From an uncultured Clostridia bacterium (GTDB taxonomy: Bacteria > Bacillota > Clostridia > Christensenellales > Borkfalkiaceae): a stretch of 64,000 nt of DNA. A model generated the notes under the pieces. It did no database searches. It saw only the letters and a list, made by a program, of their open reading frames with translations, and was not told the DNA's origin. Both the position numbers and the translations under genes were made by a program. This document shows positions 1-6,956 of this stretch, one piece after another; position 1 is the first letter of the stretch, and every line of letters starts with the position of its first letter. The stretch lies in the NCBI GenBank assembly GCA_944328495.1, contig CALVHR010000010.1:1-64000 (forward strand), written 5' to 3'.

Positions 1-192
1 CCAACGAGCCTTACAAAATCATTCTTCCTGAATAATTTTCCCTTTATCTGCTTGACTTTTCATAGCTGGTCTTTTTTGCAAAGCCGCTTGACTTTTGTTT
101 GTATATCATTATAATTGAAAAAAAGATATATTCAATAGAATAAATAAACTGAAAATTCGCTTTTTCAAACTTTTATTTGTGGGGAGAGGACC
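1..192. other. Upstream region of the AraC-type gene
   Basis: No coding sequence is visible. The segment is AT-rich and carries an 11-base direct repeat GCTTGACTTTT at 50-60 and again at 86-96 (36 bp apart). The second copy contains the -35 box of the promoter reading into the downstream regulator. A strong ribosome binding site (GGGGAGAGGA) sits just before 193. The window begins inside this region, so an upstream gene end cannot be judged. Confidence 0.5.
88..115 (+). promoter_or_regulatory. Sigma-A promoter of the AraC-family gene
   Basis: TTGACT (88-93), 16-bp spacer, TATAAT (110-115). The -35 lies in the second copy of a direct repeat, which would suit a regulator that binds its own promoter; that last part is inference. 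Confidence 0.6.
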
Positions 193-1050
193 ATGGCAGT
201 CATTCGAAGCAAATATTCGTTGTATGAAGAAAAGACGTTGTCTTTTCATTATCTGGCGGTTCCGCAGGATAAGATGCTGTTCTATTATGCAACGAGCGCC
301 GGGCGGGAATGTCTTCGGTCAGACTATTATGTTGAACGGGAGAAGATCAATATTTATATGATCAATTACGTTCTGCGCGGCGAGGGGATTCTTCGAGTAG
401 ATGGCAAGGAATATCGTTTGCATGCAGGAGATCTGACTTTTCTTCATCTCGCCGAGCGTTCGGTATTTTTTCCTGCCGAAGACGGGCTGGAAATCATTTA
501 TTTTCATGTGCTCGGTGCGCAGACACAGGACATATACAGTGCCTTTCTCGAAAAGCACGCGCAAGATTATGTATTGCGGAATTTTCCCGAAAAAACAGTG
601 ACCGATTGCTTCAATGCCTATGTAGCCGAGATTGGTGTGCAGGACGGTTTTTACAAGCAATCGCGCATTTTGTATTTTTTGCTTACGGAAATTTTGCGCG
701 TTCGCCGCAGTGAAACGGTGCAAAAATATCCGAAACTGATCGACAATATCATGTGTTGGATTTTGTACAAATGTCCTCTGCCCACGCCTGCGGAAGTGTC
801 CGCTCATTTCGGCTATAATTCTGTATATTTGGAGCGGTTGTTCAAACATTATGTGGGCGAGTCGATGCGCTCGTACATTCTTCGGCAGAAATATGCCTTT
901 GCGTGCCGCTTTCTTGCGGATACCGACTTGTCCGTGGAACAGATTGCTCAAAAGGTCGGATACAGCGATACAAAAGGATTGATCGTACTTTTTTCAAAGT
1001 TCGGCGGTCTCACGCCGCTCGCATACCGAAAACGAGTGCGCGGCAAATAA
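193..1050 (+). CDS. AraC/XylS-family transcriptional regulator
   Basis: A 285-residue one-component regulator. Residues about 50-110 look like a cupin-type ligand-binding fold (segments GEGILRVDGKEYRLHAGD and EIIYFHVLG). The C-terminal 95 residues are the paired helix-turn-helix DNA-binding domain of the family, ending in the typical second HTH (VEQIAQKVGYSD followed by F-SKFGG-TPLAYRK). Such proteins usually sense sugars or other small metabolites; the ligand cannot be read from the sequence. It has its own promoter and is closed off by a hairpin terminator at 1063-1098, so it is a monocistronic unit. No transporter or enzyme gene for it to control is next to it; upstream neighbours lie outside the window. 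Confidence 0.88.
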   Translation: MAVIRSKYSLYEEKTLSFHYLAVPQDKMLFYYATSAGRECLRSDYYVEREKINIYMINYVLRGEGILRVDGKEYRLHAGDLTFLHLAERSVFFPAEDGLEIIYFHVLGAQTQDIYSAFLEKHAQDYVLRNFPEKTVTDCFNAYVAEIGVQDGFYKQSRILYFLLTEILRVRRSETVQKYPKLIDNIMCWILYKCPLPTPAEVSAHFGYNSVYLERLFKHYVGESMRSYILRQKYAFACRFLADTDLSVEQIAQKVGYSDTKGLIVLFSKFGGLTPLAYRKRVRGK

Positions 1051-1062
1051 TCAAAAAATTTT

Positions 1063-1098
1063 AACTGTCAAGTAAAAATGCTTGACAGTTGTTTTTTT
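1063..1098 (+). terminator. Intrinsic terminator of the AraC gene, overlapping the rpsP promoter
   Basis: Perfect 10-bp stem AACTGTCAAG (1063-1072) / CTTGACAGTT (1081-1090), 8-nt loop, then GTTTTTTT. The 3' arm of the stem contains the TTGACA -35 box of rpsP, so one sequence ends one unit and starts the next. Confidence 0.8.
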
Positions 1099-1110
1099 GT
1101 TCGCTATAAT
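1082..1110 (+). promoter_or_regulatory. Sigma-A promoter of the rpsP operon
   Basis: Perfect consensus: TTGACA (1082-1087), 17-bp spacer, TATAAT (1105-1110). As expected for a ribosomal protein operon. Confidence 0.9.
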
Positions 1111-1174
1111 AGAGCGGTAATCGGCAAAAGCCGCAAAAAAAGCAAATTATTTTACCGTAAAAGGAGATATCATC
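1111..1174 (+). promoter_or_regulatory. Structured 5' leader of rpsP
   Basis: The leader can fold as an outer helix CGGTAA (1115-1120) / TTACCG (1152-1157) enclosing a small hairpin CGGC-AAAA-GCCG (1122-1133). The outer helix ends three bases before the Shine-Dalgarno AAGGAG. It may be a translational control site, but I do not recognise it as a named leader family. Confidence 0.35.
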
Positions 1175-1468
1175 ATGGCAGTAAAAATGAGACTGACGAG
1201 ATTGGGTGACAAAAAGAGCCCGTTCTATCGTATTGTCGTAGTAGACGGAAGGAAGGCGCGTGACGGCGAGTACATCGAGAAGATCGGACATTATAATCCC
1301 ACGTCCAATCCCGAAGAGATCGTGATCGATGCGGACAAGGCGAAAGATTGGCTGTCCAAAGGCGTTCAGCCTACGGAAACGGTCAAGACTCTTCTGATCC
1401 GTCAGGGTATTGTGGAAAAGTCGACCAAACTTTCGGCGCCCCGCACGAAGACCCGTAAAAAGAAGTAA
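1175..1468 (+). CDS. rpsP: 30S ribosomal protein S16
   Basis: Small-subunit ribosomal protein S16, 97 residues, normal for the family. The N-terminus [19 protein letters not shown] and the following Y-IVVVD-R-ARDG-YIE-IGHYNP segment are the diagnostic S16 signature. The tail is Lys/Arg-rich (TKTRKKK). The start is fixed by AAAGGAG at 1159-1165. First gene of an rpsP-khpA-rimM operon, the order found in Bacillus and Clostridia. Confidence 0.97.
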   Translation: MAVKMRLTRLGDKKSPFYRIVVVDGRKARDGEYIEKIGHYNPTSNPEEIVIDADKAKDWLSKGVQPTETVKTLLIRQGIVEKSTKLSAPRTKTRKKK

Positions 1469-1488
1469 TCGGAAAGGGGGATTAGCAG

Positions 1489-1734
1489 ATGCTGGATCTC
1501 GTGAAATACGTGGTGGAGCAGTTTGCAGAGCATAAAGACGCCATCGAATATCAGGTGAACGAGAAAGGCAACGCGACGGAGATCGTGGTGCTGCTCGAAG
1601 AATCGGATATGGGCAAAGTGATCGGAAAGCAGGGCAAGATCGCCAAGGCGCTCCGCACGCTCGTTCGCTGTGCTTCCGCCAAAGAAGGCAAAAAATATAA
1701 CATTGAAATCAAGGAAAAGGAAAAAGCGGAATAA
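1489..1734 (+). CDS. khpA: KH-domain RNA-binding protein KhpA (YlqC)
   Basis: Single KH-domain protein of 81 residues. The GxxG loop that contacts RNA is visible as IGKQGK at residues 45-50, preceded by the strand EIVVLLEES. In Gram-positives KhpA pairs with KhpB/Jag and affects cell size, division and small RNA binding. It lies 20 bp after rpsP with RBS AAAGGGGG. The ylqD gene that sits between khpA and rimM in Bacillus is absent here. Confidence 0.93.
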   Translation: MLDLVKYVVEQFAEHKDAIEYQVNEKGNATEIVVLLEESDMGKVIGKQGKIAKALRTLVRCASAKEGKKYNIEIKEKEKAE

Positions 1735-1794
1735 TTTTCCGCTTCTTTTCTTTTTCGGAATAATGCACCGAGCGGTGCGGCAAGAGGAGAATGT

Positions 1795-2298
1795 ATGCAG
1801 GAAACCATCGTCATCGGCGAAATTTTAAAGCCGCAGGGAATTCGCGGCGAGCTGAAAGTGCGGCCCCTTCTCGACGAAGTTGCAGACATTAAAAAATTCC
1901 GCCGCGTCTTTATTGAAGGGAAAGAATATAAAGTGCTTTCGGCGCGTACGGATACGCAGGCGGCGTATCTTGCGCTGAGCGGCATCGCAGACCGCAATGC
2001 GGCGGAGCTGTATCGCGGCAAGCAAATGGAAGCGCTGCGCAGCGAGGCGCCCGCGCTTGCGGAAGGAAGATACTATATCGTCGATCTGATCGGCTGCGCG
2101 GCTGTTACGGAATCGGGCGAACGCATCGGAGAGATCACGGACGTCTTATCGGCGCATACGGACGTATTCGTGATGCAGGACGGAGACAGAGAATATATGT
2201 TTCCCGCCGCGGAAGGGGTGATCGTGCGCTTCGACGCGGAGAAAAAAATCCTGATGCTCGACGCCGCGCGCTTAAAACAAGTTATTGTCGAGCAGTAA
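1795..2298 (+). CDS. rimM: 16S rRNA processing protein RimM
   Basis: Assembly factor for the 30S head domain, binding S19 and helping 16S rRNA maturation. 167 residues: the N-terminal RimM domain begins with IGEILKPQGIRGELKV, and residues from about 95 form the PRC-barrel (YIVDLIGCAAVTESGERIGEI). RBS AAGAGGAG at 1781-1788. The last gene of the operon: a very strong bidirectional terminator follows and the next gene is on the other strand. Confidence 0.95.
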   Translation: MQETIVIGEILKPQGIRGELKVRPLLDEVADIKKFRRVFIEGKEYKVLSARTDTQAAYLALSGIADRNAAELYRGKQMEALRSEAPALAEGRYYIVDLIGCAAVTESGERIGEITDVLSAHTDVFVMQDGDREYMFPAAEGVIVRFDAEKKILMLDAARLKQVIVEQ

Positions 2299-2304
2299 AA
2301 GAAA

Positions 2305-2349
2305 AAACAAATCGCCGCCGCGGGAGAATCCCGCGGCGGCGATTTGTTT
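2305..2349. terminator. Bidirectional intrinsic terminator between rimM and the amidase gene
   Basis: Perfect 20-bp stem (2305-2324 with 2330-2349) and a 5-nt loop, with an A-run on the left and T-run on the right so it works on both strands. It serves the two converging genes. Confidence 0.92.
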
Positions 2350-2362
2350 ATAAAAAGGAGAG

Positions 2363-2860
2363 TTATTCTTGCGGCGCATCTTTACGCACGCCGAGGATAT
2401 GCAGATAGCGTGCCTGCTCGAAAGAATAGGAAAGAAGCGGGCGGTCGAAAGCGTCATAGGAATGCGCCGCCACGAGCGGGAACCCGAAACGAAAACCGGT
2501 TACGAGCAGGGTATGGTAAAAATCGCCCGTCGCGCGCCCGAGCTGTATGACGTCGCCGATCTTTAAATCGCGCGGGCGCACTTCTTCGGCAAACGGGCCT
2601 TCACCTTCGTTTTTGGTCAGAAAATTATAGAAAAACTGCACGCCCGTCCAGGATGCGGTGCGATCGGAGGGGGTGCGGAAATACCATCCGAATACGGGGG
2701 TATAGTTCATGACGCCCGCGCCCGCAAACACGCATTGGGAGATGAAGTTGGTGCAGTCGCCGCCGAGTCCGTCAAAGGAATAGTATTGCGGATTGCGCGA
2801 AAATGCCCAGCGCCGCGCATATAGGACCGCTTTCAGGCGATCGTATTCGAAAGTCTTCAT
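2363..2860 (-). CDS. Amidase_6-type putative peptidoglycan/peptide amidase
   Basis: 165 residues, resembling the putative amidase domain family (PF12671). The papain-like signature is visible: catalytic Cys36 in GGDCTNFISQC, and HTLLVTGF (His116) followed by AAHSYDAFDRPL, where the family has its conserved His and the substrate-side residues. There is no signal peptide or membrane segment, so secretion is not supported. The gene is on the reverse strand inside an otherwise forward translation block (rimM before, trmD after), so it looks inserted relative to the usual rimM-trmD adjacency. The ribosome binding site is weak. Substrate unknown. Confidence 0.72.
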   Translation of the reverse strand: MKTFEYDRLKAVLYARRWAFSRNPQYYSFDGLGGDCTNFISQCVFAGAGVMNYTPVFGWYFRTPSDRTASWTGVQFFYNFLTKNEGEGPFAEEVRPRDLKIGDVIQLGRATGDFYHTLLVTGFRFGFPLVAAHSYDAFDRPLLSYSFEQARYLHILGVRKDAPQE

Positions 2861-2903
2861 GCTTCATATATATGCCCCTTCGCAAAGCTGCGTGAAAAAA
2901 GGC

Positions 2904-2932
2904 TTGTAAAAATCGGCTGTTTATGGTAAAAT
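2904..2932 (+). promoter_or_regulatory. Sigma-A promoter of trmD
   Basis: TTGTAA (2904-2909), 17-bp spacer, TAAAAT (2927-2932). It gives trmD its own promoter after the operon was broken by the reverse-strand gene, and rules out an in-frame start at 2931. Confidence 0.7.
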
Positions 2933-2984
2933 GAAAGGCGAAACACAAATAAAGGAAATACGCGCTTTGCGCGGAGCGGCAGAT

Positions 2985-3671
2985 ATGAGGATCGATATTT
3001 TGACGCTTTTTCCCGAAATGTTTGCGCCGCTTTCGGCGAGCATTTTGGGGCGGGCACAAAAAGAGAATAAAATCGAGATCAACGTGGTGAACATCCGCGA
3101 CTATACCGAAAACAAGCACTTGCGCTGCGACGATTATCCGTTCGGAGGGGGCGCGGGCATGGTGATGACGCCCCAGCCCATCGGTTCGGCGATCGACGCG
3201 CTCGATCCCGAACATAAGGCGCGGCGCATCTATCTTTCGCCAAAAGGGGAAACCTTCCGCCAGCAAAAAGTATTTGAACTTTTGGAATTTGAGCACATTA
3301 TTTTGCTTTGCGGGCATTATGAAGGAATTGACCAGCGCGTCATCGATTTGTTTATCGATGAGGAGATCAGCATCGGCGATTACGTTTTAACGGGCGGCGA
3401 ACTGCCTGCCATGGTCGTTGTGGATTGCCTTGCGCGCTATGTGGACGGCGTGATCAACACCTCGTCGCTGGTGCAGGAAAGTTTTTCGGAGAATGCGCTC
3501 GAATATCCGCAGTACACCCGTCCCGTCGAATACAGGGGGCTGGTCGTTCCCGAAGTTTTGCGCAGCGGCAATCATGCCGAGATCGATAAATGGCGGCGCG
3601 AACAATCCGAAAAGATCACGCGCGAAAAGCGCCCCGACCTGCTTTGCGGAACAAAAGACGATAAAGTATGA
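2985..3671 (+). CDS. trmD: tRNA (guanine-N1)-methyltransferase TrmD
   Basis: Makes m1G37 in tRNAs that read CNN and similar codons, using S-adenosylmethionine; needed for reading-frame maintenance. 228 residues from the start chosen here, which gives the family N-terminus MRIDILTLFPEMF; the longer frame to 2931 would overlap the promoter. The SPOUT trefoil-knot SAM site is seen as LLCGHYEGIDQRV and EISIGDYVLTGGELPA. The stop overlaps the ATG of the next gene (ATGA). Confidence 0.97.
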   Translation: MRIDILTLFPEMFAPLSASILGRAQKENKIEINVVNIRDYTENKHLRCDDYPFGGGAGMVMTPQPIGSAIDALDPEHKARRIYLSPKGETFRQQKVFELLEFEHIILLCGHYEGIDQRVIDLFIDEEISIGDYVLTGGELPAMVVVDCLARYVDGVINTSSLVQESFSENALEYPQYTRPVEYRGLVVPEVLRSGNHAEIDKWRREQSEKITREKRPDLLCGTKDDKV

Positions 3672-4126
3672 AAACGGCGATCATATACGCTTCGGGGCAT
3701 CATCACAATACCGAAAAAGTGGTTCGCGCAATGGCAGACGGACGGGATGTCGACCTGTTCACCCCCGCCGAGGCAAAAGATGCGGATTTGTCTGCATACG
3801 ATTGCGTCGGACTCGCGTCGGGGATCTATTTTTGCCGATTCCGCAAAGATCTGGTAGCGTGGGCGTGCGAAACGGACGCTCTGTGCGGCAAGGCAGTGTT
3901 TTTCGTCTATACTTGCGGGTTTCGTTACAAAGATTTTTCCAAACGCCTTCGGAAGGCGCTTTGCAAAAAAGATTGCCGCAATTTGGGGGTATTTTGGTGC
4001 CGCGGGTATGATACGTTCGGCATTTTAAAAGCGATGGGCGGCATCGCCAAGAGGCATCCCGACGCGCGCGATCTCAAACGTGCGCAAGACTTTATGGACG
4101 GCATTGCGGAGCAGATCAAGCAATAA
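3668..4126 (+). CDS. Flavodoxin-family protein
   Basis: 152 residues with a flavodoxin-like fold: the phosphate-binding loop is YASGHHHNTEKV at the first strand, followed by GLASGIYF and VYTCGF where flavin-ring loops lie in flavodoxins. Likely an FMN-binding electron carrier or a flavodoxin-domain protein related to protoporphyrinogen-oxidase-like flavodoxins; the exact role is not clear. Translationally coupled to trmD by a 4-base ATGA overlap, which is not a usual partner of trmD. A 351-bp repeat-bearing gap follows. Confidence 0.72.
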   Translation: MKTAIIYASGHHHNTEKVVRAMADGRDVDLFTPAEAKDADLSAYDCVGLASGIYFCRFRKDLVAWACETDALCGKAVFFVYTCGFRYKDFSKRLRKALCKKDCRNLGVFWCRGYDTFGILKAMGGIAKRHPDARDLKRAQDFMDGIAEQIKQ

Positions 4127-4477
4127 CAAATAGGGAGGAACCGCAGCCGAGCCGTAGGCTTGCGGCGGTGTCGCCCTTTGGTCGCGGAAAATCGCAGGGA
4201 ACAGCTTCCCGAGATTTTCGCGAAGTACAAAATTTTTTGCGCGCGCAAAAATCGCATTTTTTGCAAGCGCACTCAAGTTGCCGAAAACATTCGGCTTTTG
4301 CGGAAAAAGTGAATGCGGCGATCTAAAAAATAAGAGAGCCGTAACGTATCGCCGCAGAGAGAAAACCGAATGATAAGCCGCCGGGGGCGGCGAGCATCGG
4401 GTTTTCTCTAAAAAATCAAGCAAAAGCTCTCATCTCTTTTGAGAGCTTTTGCGCGAAGGAATAGCTAAAGGAGTTTT
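4127..4477. repeat. 351-bp intergenic region with a degenerate composite hairpin element (reverse orientation)
   Basis: No gene fits here. The region is a series of hairpins: GAAAATC..GATTTTC with inner GGGAA/TTCCC (4187-4219); a copy of the long two-hairpin module on the reverse strand (4226-4330, sharing TTGAGTGCGCTT, TGCGATTTT and CGCATTCAC blocks with the copy at about 18.0-18.1 kb); GCCGTAACG (4338-4346), also found at 18215-18223; a hairpin GAGAAAACC/GGTTTTCTC (4359-4408) related to hairpin II of other copies but enlarged by an inner GCCGCC/GGCGGC stem; and an 11-bp hairpin CAAAAGCTCTC/GAGAGCTTTTG (4421-4451). Hairpin I was not found here. No clear promoter for rbgA is visible. Confidence 0.7.
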
Positions 4478-5329
4478 ATGAAACACATTCAATGGTTTCC
4501 CGGTCACATGACCAAAGCGATGCGCATGATGGAGGAGAGCGTGAAGCTTGTGGACGGCGTTCTCGTCGTGCTCGATGCGCGCGCGCCTGCGGCGACATAC
4601 AATCGCAACCTTGCGGCGCTTTGCGGGACGAAGCCTGTTTTATATGTATTGAACAAGGCAGACCTTGCCGACGATAAAAAGACGGATGCGTTTATCGGTG
4701 AATTTGCAAAGAACGGCGCTTTTGCGCTCAAATGCAGTGCCACGGCGCCGCCCGCCGCGAAACAGATCGCGGGGAAGATCGCGCTTGTCCTGCGCGAAAA
4801 ATTTGCACGCGACGAACAAAAAGGAGTCGTGCGCCCTCCGAAAATGATGGTGTGCGGCGTTCCCAACACGGGCAAAAGCACGGTCATCAATGCGCTCAGC
4901 GGGCAAAAGCGCGCCGTGACGGGCGACAAAGCGGGGGTCACGCGCGGCAAACAGTGGATCCGCTGTACGGGGTTCGAGCTTCTCGATACGCCCGGCACGA
5001 TGCCGCCCTCTTTCGACAATCAGGAGCTGGCGCGGCACCTTGCATATATTGGGAGCATCAACGACGATATTTTGGACATGGACGATGTCGCACTCGAGCT
5101 TTTGCGCGAAATCGGGCAGACGTATCCGTCATTTTTGACCGAACGGTACGGGATCGAAGATTTTTCCTCGCCGCTGGCGATGTACGAACAGGTTTGCCGC
5201 AGGCGCGGGTTCATGCTCCGCGGCGGAGAATTTGATTATGAGCGCGGCGCAAAAGCCATTGTGGATGATTTCCGCAAGGGCAGGCTGGGCAGGATCACGC
5301 TGGACGAAGTGTCGGCGCTGACGCTGTAA
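4478..5329 (+). CDS. rbgA: Ribosome biogenesis GTPase RbgA (YlqF)
   Basis: Circularly permuted GTPase for late 50S assembly (L16/L27/L36 stage). 283 residues. The motif order is permuted as expected: G4 NKAD at 59-62, then G1 GVPNTGKS at 127-134, then G3 DTPG at 170-173. The N-terminus IQWFPGHMTKAMR is the family signature. RBS AAAGGAG at 4467-4473. It heads an rbgA-rnhB-yraN cluster; in Bacillus it directly follows rplS, which here has moved downstream of yraN. Confidence 0.97.
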   Translation: MKHIQWFPGHMTKAMRMMEESVKLVDGVLVVLDARAPAATYNRNLAALCGTKPVLYVLNKADLADDKKTDAFIGEFAKNGAFALKCSATAPPAAKQIAGKIALVLREKFARDEQKGVVRPPKMMVCGVPNTGKSTVINALSGQKRAVTGDKAGVTRGKQWIRCTGFELLDTPGTMPPSFDNQELARHLAYIGSINDDILDMDDVALELLREIGQTYPSFLTERYGIEDFSSPLAMYEQVCRRRGFMLRGGEFDYERGAKAIVDDFRKGRLGRITLDEVSALTL

Positions 5330-5346
5330 GACGAAGGGCAATACAG

Positions 5347-5994
5347 ATGAAAAAAAAGACGGAGTTCGCAGACAAACTGTTTTTTGAGAGAGAAATGCTT
5401 GCATCGGGCGCGCGGTACATTGCGGGTGCGGACGAAGTGGGCAGGGGACCTTTGGCAGGACCGGTCGTTTGTGCGGCAGTCATCTTGCCTTTGAGGGAAG
5501 ATGAGCTGATCGAGGGTATCGACGATAGCAAAAAACTGCGCGAGAGCGAGCGCGAGCGGCTGGCGGCGCTCATCAAAGAGCGCGCGATCGCTTACTGTAT
5601 TTGCGAGGAGAGTGAAGAGGTCATTGATTCGATCAACATTCTCGAAGCGACGAAGCGCTGTATGAAGCGCGCGGCGGAAGGGCTTTCAGTGCCGCCCGAC
5701 GTGCTGCTTGTGGACGGAAATTTCCGTATCGACGTGCCGTTTTTGCAAAAAGACATTGTCAAGGGTGACGCGCTCAGTTACAGTATCGGCGCGGCGAGCA
5801 TTCTTGCAAAGGTATACCGCGACAATCTGATGTGCGAATATGATAAAATATATCCGCAGTACGGGTTTGCGAAACATAAAGGATACGGCACCAAGGCGCA
5901 TACAGATGCGATCAGGGAGTACGGAATATGCAAAATTCATCGCAGGACGTTCGTAAAAAAGCTCTTGGCAGAAGCGGAGAAAAGCGGGCGGTAA
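5347..5994 (+). CDS. rnhB: Ribonuclease HII
   Basis: Cleaves the RNA strand of RNA-DNA hybrids and removes ribonucleotides from DNA. 215 residues. Acidic catalytic residues are visible: Asp29-Glu30 in GADEVGRGPLAGP, Asp123 in LVDGN, and the Asp of the SIGAASILAKVYRD segment. Lies 17 bp after rbgA with only a weak Shine-Dalgarno, suggesting coupling. The 3' end overlaps yraN by 67 bp. Confidence 0.96.
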   Translation: MKKKTEFADKLFFEREMLASGARYIAGADEVGRGPLAGPVVCAAVILPLREDELIEGIDDSKKLRESERERLAALIKERAIAYCICEESEEVIDSINILEATKRCMKRAAEGLSVPPDVLLVDGNFRIDVPFLQKDIVKGDALSYSIGAASILAKVYRDNLMCEYDKIYPQYGFAKHKGYGTKAHTDAIREYGICKIHRRTFVKKLLAEAEKSGR

Positions 5995-6305
5995 AATATC
6001 TGAAAAAGGCAGGACTGCGTATCGTCAAGGTCAATTATAAAACACCGTTCGGCGAGGCAGACATCGTCGCGCGGGAAGGGGAGACGTTTGTGCTGTGCGA
6101 AGTCAAAACGCGCACGGGCGAGACATTCGGCACGCCTGCGGAGGCGGTCGATTTTCAAAAGCGGGAACGTTATATAAATATAGCCAAGTATATGCAGATG
6201 CGCGCGGGAGAAGAACTTTCGGTGCGCCTCGACGTCGTGGAGGTCTTTGGGGACAAAATTAACCACATCGCGGGCGCATTCTCTGCGGAAAAAAGGAAAT
6301 TTTAA
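5928..6305 (+). CDS. YraN family (UPF0102) putative nuclease
   Basis: 125 residues with the PD-(D/E)xK nuclease-like core of this family: FGEADIVARE (Glu43, Asp45) and CEVKTR (Glu58, Lys60), after the GRSGEKRAVKYL N-terminal helix. Members are related to archaeal Holliday-junction resolvases in fold; function is not settled. The only ATG is 67 bp inside rnhB in another frame; no in-frame ATG, GTG or TTG that keeps the conserved N-terminus is seen downstream. rnhB-yraN adjacency is common in Firmicutes. Confidence 0.88.
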   Translation: MQNSSQDVRKKALGRSGEKRAVKYLKKAGLRIVKVNYKTPFGEADIVAREGETFVLCEVKTRTGETFGTPAEAVDFQKRERYINIAKYMQMRAGEELSVRLDVVEVFGDKINHIAGAFSAEKRKF

Positions 6306-6354
6306 AAAAATCGTATTTTGCGGCGAAAAATCGCAGATCGGCGCATAAAAACGG

Positions 6355-6383
6355 TTGCAAGACGTCAAAAATTATGATAAAAT
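6355..6383 (+). promoter_or_regulatory. Sigma-A promoter of rplS
   Basis: TTGCAA (6355-6360), 17-bp spacer, TAAAAT (6378-6383). A TTG-initiated frame beginning on this -35 box is not the real start of rplS. Confidence 0.75.
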
Positions 6384-6389
6384 AGCAAA

Positions 6390-6453
6390 AGACTTCGGGC
6401 GGTCCTCTGGCAACGCGAGCCACGAACGCTTAGTAACAATGGAGGTAAAGTCG
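6390..6453 (+). promoter_or_regulatory. Possible structured leader of rplS
   Basis: The 70-nt leader contains a hairpin TGGC-AACGCGA-GCCA with a flanking TTCG/CGAA pairing. Ribosomal protein L19 leaders exist in Firmicutes; I cannot confirm that this one belongs to the described class. Confidence 0.3.
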
Positions 6454-6798
6454 ATGAAAGGATTGATCGAAGCGATCGAGAAAGAGAACCTGAAAGACAG
6501 CGTTCCCGTATTCAACGTAGGCGACACCGTAAAAGTAAGCGTAAAAGTCGTCGAGGGCACGCGTGAAAGGTTGCAGGCGTTCGAAGGCGTCGTGATCGCG
6601 AAGAAAAACGGCGGGATCCGCGAAACGTTCACGGTAAGAAGGCTTTCTTACGGCGTAGGCGTGGAGCGTACGTTCCCGGTGCATTCCCCGAAAATTGCAG
6701 GGATCACCGTGATCCGCAAAGGCAAAGTCCGCAGGGCGAAACTGTATTATCTGCGCGGACGTACCGGTAAAGCGGCAAAAATCAAAGAAGTTCGTTAA
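6454..6798 (+). CDS. rplS: 50S ribosomal protein L19
   Basis: Large-subunit protein at the 30S-50S interface, 114 residues from the ATG at 6454, which is preceded by a strong GGAGG (6441-6445). Family signatures: [26 protein letters not shown] and [16 protein letters not shown]. Unlike in most relatives, where rplS follows trmD, it stands alone here, with its own promoter and terminator after yraN. Confidence 0.97.
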   Translation: MKGLIEAIEKENLKDSVPVFNVGDTVKVSVKVVEGTRERLQAFEGVVIAKKNGGIRETFTVRRLSYGVGVERTFPVHSPKIAGITVIRKGKVRRAKLYYLRGRTGKAAKIKEVR

Positions 6799-6805
6799 CC
6801 GAGCA

Positions 6806-6842
6806 AAAAGCTCCCCGATCGATCGGGGAGCTTTTGTTTTTT
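6806..6842 (+). terminator. Terminator of rplS
   Basis: 15-bp perfect palindrome AAAAGCTCCCCGATC / GATCGGGGAGCTTTT followed by GTTTTTT. Confidence 0.9.
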
Positions 6843-6893
6843 CGATAATTTCGCCGCAGTGCAAATTTCACGTATGAAAAAATGCAAAAACTG

Positions 6894-6922
6894 TTTACAG
6901 AACGGCGTTTTTGCGGTATAAT
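6894..6922 (+). promoter_or_regulatory. Sigma-A promoter of the membrane glycosyltransferase gene
   Basis: TTTACA (6894-6899), 17-bp spacer, TATAAT (6917-6922). Confidence 0.8.
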
Positions 6923-6956
6923 GGAATATACAAGATTTGTAACGGACGGATGACAC

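Noticed and set aside
2931-2984. Longer N-terminus for TrmD
   Set aside because: Would start inside the -10 box of the trmD promoter; family proteins begin at the ATG at 2985.
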